From Actinomycetota bacterium (GTDB lineage Bacteria; Actinomycetota; Humimicrobiia; Humimicrobiales; Humimicrobiaceae): a stretch of DNA of 5,136 nucleotides. Positions 1 through 5,136 of the stretch are shown piece by piece. The position numbers and the translations under genes are program-made. Every line of letters begins with the position of its first letter. Within the stretch, counting starts at the first letter, position 1. The stretch is from contig PWYO01000213.1 in assembly GCA_003567835.1 (NCBI GenBank), positions 1 to 5,136 on the forward strand. The letters run 5' to 3'. Below the pieces are notes generated by a model. That model made no database searches and was not told the origin of the DNA. It saw nothing but the letters and a program-made list of their open reading frames with translations.

Positions 1-152
1 CTAAATTGTAAAAAAGTTGCTGAAAAGTGTAATTATTCTGTGCATAAATCTGATTATTGTGTACCAATATTAAAATGCGGGGGCAAAAATCAAAAAAACA
101 TTCCATACAGGGCCGCTGAAAGGTTTTTTTATTAGATTTTCAAAAAACTGTC

Positions 153-161
153 TGTTATAAT
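153..161 (+). promoter_or_regulatory. Extended -10 promoter for the APC permease gene
   Basis: The sequence TGTTATAAT is a perfect extended -10 element: TG at 153-154, one base, then the consensus hexamer TATAAT at 156-161. No good -35 hexamer sits 16-18 bp upstream (the nearest candidate, TTAGAT at 132-137, is poor). This is acceptable for extended -10 promoters. Transcription should start near 168, giving a leader of only about 25 nt before the permease ATG at 193. The element faces the permease and no other gene lies between. The motif is seen directly; its use is inferred. Confidence 0.65.
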
Positions 162-175
162 AGCAAGCGCTTAAA
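161..175 (+). promoter_or_regulatory. cre-like operator candidate over the permease transcription start
   Basis: The 8-bp palindrome AAGCGCTT (165-172) lies directly downstream of the -10 element, over the predicted start of transcription. The surrounding 15 bases match 8 of the 10 fixed positions of the Bacillota catabolite-responsive element WTGNAANCGNWNNCW; the mismatches are the T of the left TG and the C of the right arm. A repressor bound here would block initiation. Short matches like this occur by chance, and the host is not firmly known to encode CcpA, so this is only a candidate. Confidence 0.25.
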
Positions 176-192
176 AATGAACCCACAGGTAA

Positions 193-2031
193 ATGGAACT
201 GAAAAAAGAGCTTAAGCTTGTTGATGTATTTTGCATTGCTACCGGGGCTATGATCAGCTCCGGTCTCTTTGTGCTTCCTGGGCTTGCCCATGCCCAGGCT
301 GGGCCAGCGGTGATCCTATCCTATTTTCTGGCAGGCCTTTTGGCCTTAATCGGGGTATTAAATATTGCAGAGCTGGCCACAGCTATGCCCAAGGCAGGGG
401 GCGATTATTTCTTTATTACCCGAGGGCTGGGACCGGCCATGGGCACGGTGGCAGGTATGCTCAGCTGGTTTTCTCTTTCTCTTAAAAGCGCTTTTGCCCT
501 GGTGGGCATGGCCGCTTTTGTAAGGCTGATTATTGCATTTAATTTGCAGGCCGTAGCCATTGTGCTGTGCTTGATTTTTGTAGCCATCAATTTTTTGGGG
601 GTAAAGCAGGCCAGCAGGACCCAGGTGATCTTGGTGATGAGCCTTCTGGCTATTCTTGTTGTGTATATGGCCTGGAGTTTGCCGCAGGTGAACATGAACC
701 GTTTCCAAGAGTTTGCGCCTTACGGGATGCTTGCTGTACTTCCCACCACCGGATTTGTATTTGTAGCCTACGGGGGTTTGTTGAATATCTCCAGTATTGC
801 CGAAGAAATCAAAGATCCCCAAAGGACCCTGCCTTTGGGGCTCATATTATCCCTGCTGATTACCACCTTGTTTTATGTGGCGGTTGTGTTTACCACTGTA
901 GGGCTGCTGGAGCCTGCAGAGCTCGACAACTCCCTTACCCCTATATCTGACGGAGCAACTGTTTCTATGGGGCTTTTGGGGTTGATTGCATTAAGCATAG
1001 CGGCTATTTTTGCCTTTGTTTCTACTGCAAATGCAGGGATTATGTCTGCTTCCCGCTATCCATTTGCTTTAAGCAGGGATAAACTGTATCCGGATCTGTT
1101 TAAAAAAGTGCATCCAAAGTTTAGAACGCCTTATGTTGCTATTCTGATTACCGGCCTGTTTATTATCATTTTTCTTTTTTTGGAGCTGGATCTTTTGGTA
1201 AAGGTGGCTTCCACCATTGTCATTCTGGCCTATATACTCTCCATTCTTTCGGTGATTGTGTTACGGAAAAGCAAGCTGCAGAATTACCGTCCAGGTTTCA
1301 GGGCGCCATGGTTTCCCTGGCTGCAGATTGTGGGTGTGCTGGGCTTTATATACATTATCATAGAAATGGGCACCATAACCATGGTTCTCAGCGCAGCCCT
1401 GATCATAGTAGGGATCCTTATCTATGTTTTTTATGGCAGAAAGCGGGTCAGGGGAAAAGAACATGCCCTGCTTTATGTCATGGACGGGGTAACCCCCAAA
1501 GGCCAGTCCTATACCACGGGCAGGCTGGAAGTAGAGCTTAAGGAAATCATCTATGAAAGGGACAATGTCATCAAGGATGATTTTCACCAGGTTATCGAAA
1601 ACAGCACGGTAATGGATATCAAAGAGCCTATGGAGATTCATCAGCTGTTTAAGATAGTCTCTGAAAAGCTGTCTAAAAAATTGGACATCAAGCCTGAATA
1701 TTTTTACAACAAGCTTGAAAGAAGAGAAAAGGAAAGCGGAACCCATATTACCCAGGATATCATCATGCCCAACATCATCATTGACCAGAAATGGTTTTTT
1801 GATGTCTTCATGGTCAGGAGCAGGGAAGGCATACACTATATTGATAATGACCTGAAAATCAGGGCAGCCTTCTTCCTTATTGCTTCAAGGGACCAGCGCA
1901 ACCTTATGCTCAGGGCCCATACCTATCTGTCCCAAATCATAGGAGAGCTGGATTTTGAAAAAAGGTGGCTGGAAGCAAAAGACGAGCATGGCCTAAAGGA
2001 TATTATCCTGCTGGGTAAAAGAAAGCGCTAG
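193..2031 (+). CDS. APC-superfamily amino acid permease with C-terminal EIIA-like domain
   Basis: This 612-residue inner-membrane protein is a probable secondary transporter of amino acids or related amines; the substrate cannot be read from sequence. Residues 8-415 form about 12 membrane segments. Segment 1 carries the APC glycine-rich helix break (G18-AMISS-G24, then LPG), and segment 6 carries FVAYGG followed by the conserved EEIKDPQRTLP loop (204-214). The segment 8 to 9 loop has STANAGIMSASRYPFALSRD (277-296). Residues 416-470 are a charged linker. Residues about 470-612 resemble a PTS EIIA type-2 (mannitol/fructose) domain, with RRE (510-512), the active-site loop IIMPNIII (523-530) and a terminal KRW...DIILLGKRKR. 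Such permease-EIIA fusions are a known architecture, about 600-650 residues long. The phosphorylatable His of the (I/M)PH motif is Asn527 here. An in-frame TAA directly precedes the ATG, so the start cannot lie further upstream. The Shine-Dalgarno sequence is weak (AGGT, only 2 nt from the ATG). Confidence 0.9.
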   Translation: MELKKELKLVDVFCIATGAMISSGLFVLPGLAHAQAGPAVILSYFLAGLLALIGVLNIAELATAMPKAGGDYFFITRGLGPAMGTVAGMLSWFSLSLKSAFALVGMAAFVRLIIAFNLQAVAIVLCLIFVAINFLGVKQASRTQVILVMSLLAILVVYMAWSLPQVNMNRFQEFAPYGMLAVLPTTGFVFVAYGGLLNISSIAEEIKDPQRTLPLGLILSLLITTLFYVAVVFTTVGLLEPAELDNSLTPISDGATVSMGLLGLIALSIAAIFAFVSTANAGIMSASRYPFALSRDKLYPDLFKKVHPKFRTPYVAILITGLFIIIFLFLELDLLVKVASTIVILAYILSILSVIVLRKSKLQNYRPGFRAPWFPWLQIVGVLGFIYIIIEMGTITMVLSAALIIVGILIYVFYGRKRVRGKEHALLYVMDGVTPKGQSYTTGRLEVELKEIIYERDNVIKDDFHQVIENSTVMDIKEPMEIHQLFKIVSEKLSKKLDIKPEYFYNKLERREKESGTHITQDIIMPNIIIDQKWFFDVFMVRSREGIHYIDNDLKIRAAFFLIASRDQRNLMLRAHTYLSQIIGELDFEKRWLEAKDEHGLKDIILLGKRKR

Positions 2032-2033
2032 CC

Positions 2034-3392
2034 TCACAGGCCGTAAACAGCATTGGCAATGGAAAAGTAGATTACCAGCCCGGCAGCATCGATAACCGTG
2101 GTCAGCAGGGGACTGCTTATGACCGCAGGATCCAGCTTTAATTTGGTTAATAAAATAGGCAGCACGGCACCTACCAGATTAGCCAGCAGGACCACGGCAA
2201 TGGTGGACAGCCCCAGGGTAAGGGCCAGGGGGTAGCCGTCTTCAAACAGCAGGCTTCTTAAAAAAAGCAAAACACCCAGGCTGACACCCAGCAGAAGACC
2301 GATTAGCAGCTCCTTTTTGGCCACCCTGAACCATTTCCTTAGGGTGAGATCTCCTGTAGATAAAGCCCTGATAATCAAAGTAGCCGACTGGGTAGCTGTA
2401 TTGCCGCCGCTGTCAATAAGGATGGGGATAAAGAAAGCCAGAGCAATGACTGTTTCCAGGGTGACCTCAAATCTGGAAATAATGGCCGAGGATATAAACC
2501 CTGCTACCAGCAGGATAGACAGCCAGGTGATGCGCTTCACATACAGGGTCCAGGCCGAAGCGGTGGTATATTGTATGCCTACCGGGGCAATGGCCGCAGT
2601 TTTGTGAAAATCTTCGGTGGTTTCTTCTTCCAGTACGTCTAGGATGTCATCGATGGTGACAATGCCCAGCAGGATATCATCAGAATCGATGACCGGAAGG
2701 GCGACCAGGTCAAATTCACTCATTTTTTTAACTGCCTGCTCCTGGTCTTCAAGTACAGAAATGGCTACATAGGTGTGGTCCATAATGGATTCCACCGTTT
2801 TATGGGGATTGGCCAATATGAATTTACGAATGGGCAGACTGTCTAAAAGCTGCCAGTTGTCTCCGGTGACATAAACTATATCAATGGTTTCTGCATCTTT
2901 TCCCAGCTTTCTTATATGCTCCAGGGCTTTGCCGATTTTCCAGTAAGACCGCACGGCCACATAATCGGGGGTCATCAGCCTGCCCACGCTGTCTTCAGGG
3001 TAGCCGAGTAGGGCCAGTGTTTCTCTCCTGTCTTCCAGGGGGAGGATGTTTAGCAGTTTTTGGGTCAGTTTTCCTGGGAGGTCTCCGAAGACTTCCGTCC
3101 TGTCATCCGGAGATAGTTCGGTTAGGACTTGCCTGATCTGGTGGTTGTTCATGGATTTAAGTATGGATTCCTGCCTGTCCGGGCCCAGTTTGGAGAATAC
3201 TTCAGCGCCCTTGTTCCTGCTGAGCAGCCTTAATATCAGCAGCTGCGTCTCCAGGTCAAAATTTTCCATGATTTCAATAATTTTGGAGGGAGAAAAGTTG
3301 GATAAGATTTCTTTTACATACCGCCATTCCCGGTTTTCAACCAGTATTTTTAGATCTTCAAAGCCAATTTCTTTTTGCTTTGTTTGCTGCAT
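2034..3392 (-). CDS. mgtE: MgtE-type magnesium transporter
   Basis: This 452-residue protein is a homodimeric, CBS-gated Mg2+ channel of the cytoplasmic membrane, at the usual length of the family. The order of parts is canonical. A helical acidic N domain (about 11-135) contains LSPDDRTEVFGDLP. A tandem CBS pair follows (about 136-200 and 201-255), starting at RLMTPDY and including IMDHTYVAIS and IVTIDDILDVLEEE. The plug helix comes next (EEETTEDFHKTAAI), then five membrane helices from about 286 to the C-terminus. Helix 2 has the family signature P-x(5)-GGNTATQSAT (from 323), with Ala333 where Gly is common. The last helix keeps the pore Asp (TTVID, Asp435), the counterpart of Asp432 of Thermus MgtE. 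The acidic residues on the CBS and plug surfaces that bind Mg2+ and close the channel are present. The ATG at 3392 has an AGAGAGG ribosome binding site 7 nt away. A longer TTG start at 3440 has none. The stop lies 2 bp from that of the convergent permease. Confidence 0.95.
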   Translation of the reverse strand: MQQTKQKEIGFEDLKILVENREWRYVKEILSNFSPSKIIEIMENFDLETQLLILRLLSRNKGAEVFSKLGPDRQESILKSMNNHQIRQVLTELSPDDRTEVFGDLPGKLTQKLLNILPLEDRRETLALLGYPEDSVGRLMTPDYVAVRSYWKIGKALEHIRKLGKDAETIDIVYVTGDNWQLLDSLPIRKFILANPHKTVESIMDHTYVAISVLEDQEQAVKKMSEFDLVALPVIDSDDILLGIVTIDDILDVLEEETTEDFHKTAAIAPVGIQYTTASAWTLYVKRITWLSILLVAGFISSAIISRFEVTLETVIALAFFIPILIDSGGNTATQSATLIIRALSTGDLTLRKWFRVAKKELLIGLLLGVSLGVLLFLRSLLFEDGYPLALTLGLSTIAVVLLANLVGAVLPILLTKLKLDPAVISSPLLTTVIDAAGLVIYFSIANAVYGL

Positions 3393-3399
3393 TCCTTTT

Positions 3400-3406
3400 C
3401 CTCTCT
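3400..3406 (-). promoter_or_regulatory. Ribosome binding site deciding the mgtE start
   Basis: Read on the minus strand this is AGAGAGG, 7 nt before the ATG at 3392-3390. It supports the 452-residue form over the frame extension to a TTG at 3440-3438, which would add 16 residues not typical of MgtE. Confidence 0.75.
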
Positions 3407-3442
3407 GAACGGCTGTTCCGGGAAATATCCAACTTACCAAAA

Positions 3443-3460
3443 GGCACCGTCACTAGCGCC
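3443..3460 (-). other. Weak stem-loop at the 5' end of the predicted mgtE transcript
   Basis: On the minus strand GGCGC (3460-3456) can pair with GTGCC (3447-3443; one G-U pair) around an 8-nt loop, followed by four U residues (3442-3439). It sits at the very 5' end of the transcript predicted from the promoter at 3468-3496. It could stabilise the 5' end or act as a weak attenuator. The stem is short, and the roughly 70-nt leader is too short for an M-box magnesium riboswitch, none of whose conserved blocks I recognise. Confidence 0.25.
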
Positions 3461-3467
3461 AAACATT

Positions 3468-3496
3468 ATTGTATTCTAGTTTAAGGGTTTTTTAAA
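3468..3496 (-). promoter_or_regulatory. Probable mgtE promoter
   Basis: On the minus strand a -35-like TTTAAA (3496-3491, 4 of 6 to TTGACA) lies exactly 17 bp before a -10-like TACAAT (3473-3468, 5 of 6 to TATAAT). Initiation would fall near 3461, about 68 nt ahead of the mgtE ATG. An overlapping TAGAAT (3478-3473) is an alternative -10. The 10-bp palindrome AAATGCATTT (3494-3503) overlaps the -35 and could be an operator. A promoter here would let mgtE be expressed separately from the sulfatase-like gene upstream. Confidence 0.5.
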
Positions 3497-3503
3497 TGCA
3501 TTT

Positions 3504-3546
3504 CCAGTGATTGCCTCTATGACCGGTCATAGAGGGTTATGGCTGG
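3504..3546. repeat. Long inverted repeat with a perfect 22-bp palindromic core
   Basis: The core (3514-3535) is a perfect palindrome with half-site CCTCTATGACC; as RNA it gives a 9-bp stem closed by a CCGG tetraloop. Outer arms (3504-3513 and 3536-3546) extend it, starting with CCAG pairing to CTGG, with two mismatches, two G-T wobble pairs and a one-base bulge. It begins 11 nt after the stop of the sulfatase-like gene and ends 7 nt before the mgtE -35. No T-run follows it on either strand, so it is not a classical intrinsic terminator. It may be an mRNA 3'-end structure, a dispersed intergenic repeat, or an operator. Confidence 0.7.
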
Positions 3547-3557
3547 TCCCAAAATGG

Positions 3558-5084
3558 CTACTGCTGGTAAATGATATCGGTAATATCTGTAAACTGGTAG
3601 GGTGCATTTTCAAAAGAATGATAGATTCTGTCTTCCAGCAAAGGGTAATCGGTGCCGAAATAGGTATTAAAAATGACCCTGAAATTGTTAACGGGGGTGA
3701 TGGAATCATAGAGCAGGTCATGCTTCTGTCGGGGCATATGGTAAGCATTTAGGATTCGAAAGCCCTCTTGGAACATATCAGGGGTGGGGTGCTGGCCAGG
3801 CACAAAGGTGTTTCGGGGTCCGTGGTCTGCCTGAATAATCATAATGGGCGGCGTTGGCGATTCTTCAAACACCTGTTCCACAAAGTCCATGACCAGTTGG
3901 TTTAAATAGATGAGCTGGTTTAGGTAGTGTGGTTTTTGCTCAGCTCCCCAAATATTGATGTCAAAATCCACATCATCATCCACCGGCCCCCCATCCCGGT
4001 CAAAAACATAAGGGGGGTGGGGGCAGATAAGATGGGCAAAGGCATAGGTGGGCCCTTCCATATGGGGCACTTGGGCCAGCTGGTCGAAGGTATTGATCAC
4101 CCGCATCCGGGCTACGTCCCGCAGGATATTATGTTCGATCACTTTTAGGGCGGTGGTCCGAAAAAGCATGGTCTGAAACTCGCTCCAGGTGTACTGGGAA
4201 ACGGCTATATTGAGATCAGCATGCTGGTTAACATTGGTAGGTCCCCAGCCGGAGCTGTAGTGGACATACCGGTAGCCTCTCTGCTGTAAAAAGGTCATCA
4301 CCCTGCTCTGTTCAATCATGTTGTGGGGCAGGGTGCGATCGGTGGACTCCGGGCCCAGCCTTTGGGTAAGAAAATCCAGGTATTCCATGTTCATGGATGA
4401 AGCCAGAGAAAGGAAGGTATTGGGATAATTGCTGGCGCTTTGGTGCGCCACATAAAAGCCCTTTTGTTCCAGAAATTGGATAAATTCGCTGTTATCATAC
4501 CCATATACTTCATCTAAAATACATGCACTGGCATAGCCGTCCAGGACGATGAAATAAATGTCGGTTTGGGGATGGGGCGAACTTTCAAGTTCGCCGTCTT
4601 CGCTATCTGCATCAGCGGTCCAGGCAGAATCTGCTGTCCTGAATGTAAAAAAGCCAATGTTGAGAAGAGAAACCAACAGCAGGCATACAGCGATGATATT
4701 GAGCATTTTGGTAAAATTGGTCAGCTCGATGCGGGCTTTGATGATCAACACCACACCGATTACCAATAATGCAGCCCAGAAGATGACAAGATACCTGTGT
4801 CTTCCGATGACCAGGGATGCAATCTGCCGGTGTTCAATCATGTTGTACACATGGCCATAGGAAAAAAAGAGGACCATAAATAGGGACAAAACCATGGCTG
4901 CTTTATGGATATTTTTTTTCAATACCAGCCAAAGCAGAGGCAGCAGGACGGCAACAAATGCCGCGACCATCCCTGAAGGCAGCAGAATTTCAGAAAAAGA
5001 AAGCTGTTCAATATTTTGGGAATATAGAAAAAGAATGGGGAATAAGCCGAACAGAAGCGGGTGCAGGGCAATTTTGTTTTTCAT
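3558..5084 (-). CDS. Membrane-anchored sulfatase/phosphotransferase-like enzyme
   Basis: This 508-residue protein has five predicted membrane helices (about 8-22, 32-55, 61-80, 97-116 and 125-147), an acidic linker (about 150-173) and an extracytoplasmic alkaline phosphatase/sulfatase-superfamily domain (about 174-480). Metal-site and catalytic candidates are Asp182 (IVLDGY), Thr223 as nucleophile (NYPNTFLSLASS), His351 or His356 (AHLICPHPPYVFD), and Asp420-His421 (QADHGPR). No Cys lies at the nucleophile position, so a formylglycine sulfatase is unlikely. The layout recalls LTA-synthase-like and phosphoethanolamine-transferase-like enzymes, but the motifs (ILNAYHMP, then PVNNFRVIFNTYFG) fit a family usually annotated only as sulfatase-like hydrolase/transferase. 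The substrate is unknown; modification of a surface glycan or lipid is an inference. The ATG at 5084 has GGAGG 6 nt upstream; a TTG one codon earlier would be too close. The start overlaps an upstream stop as TGATG, suggesting translational coupling. Confidence 0.85.
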   Translation of the reverse strand: MKNKIALHPLLFGLFPILFLYSQNIEQLSFSEILLPSGMVAAFVAVLLPLLWLVLKKNIHKAAMVLSLFMVLFFSYGHVYNMIEHRQIASLVIGRHRYLVIFWAALLVIGVVLIIKARIELTNFTKMLNIIAVCLLLVSLLNIGFFTFRTADSAWTADADSEDGELESSPHPQTDIYFIVLDGYASACILDEVYGYDNSEFIQFLEQKGFYVAHQSASNYPNTFLSLASSMNMEYLDFLTQRLGPESTDRTLPHNMIEQSRVMTFLQQRGYRYVHYSSGWGPTNVNQHADLNIAVSQYTWSEFQTMLFRTTALKVIEHNILRDVARMRVINTFDQLAQVPHMEGPTYAFAHLICPHPPYVFDRDGGPVDDDVDFDINIWGAEQKPHYLNQLIYLNQLVMDFVEQVFEESPTPPIMIIQADHGPRNTFVPGQHPTPDMFQEGFRILNAYHMPRQKHDLLYDSITPVNNFRVIFNTYFGTDYPLLEDRIYHSFENAPYQFTDITDIIYQQ

Positions 5085-5136
5085 CAAGGTCCTCCAGCCT
5101 TCTTTTTCATCAAATACATGATTCTCTTAGAATCCC
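5084..5136 (-). CDS. Possible C-terminus of an upstream gene, cut by the window edge
   Basis: On the minus strand a frame is open from the right edge and ends ...DSKRIMYLMKKKAGGP at a TGA (5086-5084) that shares its A with the ATG of the sulfatase-like gene. The one-base TGATG overlap and the GGAGG site inside this frame are typical of adjacent operon genes. Only 16 residues are visible, too few to name a family, and a chance open frame of this length is possible. The basic tail would suit a cytosolic or membrane protein end. Confidence 0.5.
   Translation of the reverse strand, partial: DSKRIMYLMKKKAGGP
5091..5095 (-). promoter_or_regulatory. Ribosome binding site deciding the start of the sulfatase-like gene
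   Basis: GGAGG on the minus strand lies 6 nt from the ATG at 5084 but only 3 nt from the in-frame TTG at 5087, so the ATG is preferred. It sits inside the 3' end of the overlapping upstream reading frame. Confidence 0.8.

Noticed and set aside
93..130. Terminator for a gene to the left, suggested by the T7 run at 124-130 and the A7 run nearby
   Set aside because: No stem longer than about 3 bp could be paired immediately before the T-run on either strand.
177..215. 12-codon upstream ORF (MNPQVNGTEKRA) overlapping the permease start
   Set aside because: It has no Shine-Dalgarno sequence and no attenuator-like codon runs; probably chance.
358..822. 154-codon minus-strand open frame
   Set aside because: It is antisense to permease membrane segments 2-6, has low-complexity His/Gln/Lys-rich composition and no recognisable domain.
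1261..1836. 191-codon minus-strand open frame
   Set aside because: It lies wholly antisense to the linker and EIIA-like part of the permease, has no family-like motifs, and the plus-strand protein is clearly the real product.
3393..3440. N-terminal extension of mgtE to a TTG at 3440
   Set aside because: It has no ribosome binding site and adds 16 residues not typical of the family; the ATG at 3392 has a good site.
3393..3557. M-box magnesium riboswitch ahead of mgtE
   Set aside because: The leader after the predicted start is only about 70 nt and the conserved M-box blocks were not recognised, so a magnesium riboswitch is not supported.
3507..3752. Small open frames on both strands around the 3' end of the sulfatase-like gene
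   Set aside because: They overlap its well-supported C-terminal coding region and the palindrome, and show no domain or ribosome binding site.

Overview
The window looks like ordinary bacterial chromosome of moderate GC, with three complete protein genes and the tail of a fourth. Purine-rich ribosome binding sites ahead of the minus-strand genes and near-consensus sigma-A/sigma-70 type promoters would fit an anaerobic Bacillota (Clostridia-like) genome, but the taxonomic guess is weak. No rRNA, tRNA, CRISPR array, insertion sequence or phage gene was seen.

Layout, left to right. Positions 1-192 are an AT-rich leader with a consensus extended -10 promoter. It drives a plus-strand APC-superfamily permease (193-2031) that carries a C-terminal domain resembling a PTS EIIA protein of the mannitol/fructose type. 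Two bases past its stop codon lies the stop of a convergent minus-strand mgtE gene, a CBS-gated magnesium channel/transporter (2034-3392). A 165-bp spacer (3393-3557) holds a probable mgtE promoter and a strong palindrome/stem-loop. Next comes a minus-strand membrane-anchored sulfatase/phosphotransferase-like enzyme of the alkaline phosphatase superfamily (3558-5084). Its start overlaps by one base the stop of a minus-strand reading frame that runs off the right edge. It is therefore probably the distal, translationally coupled gene of an operon lying mainly outside the window.

The three main genes do not form an obvious pathway. The permease and MgtE are independent membrane transport functions, and the sulfatase-like enzyme probably modifies an extracytoplasmic glycan or lipid with the operon to its right. 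The most interesting observation is that the permease's EIIA-like domain has Asn (residue 527) where EIIA proteins carry the phosphorylated His, and the other histidines expected in such domains also appear replaced. This suggests a phosphorylation-independent regulatory domain. I found no convincing new multi-gene system here.
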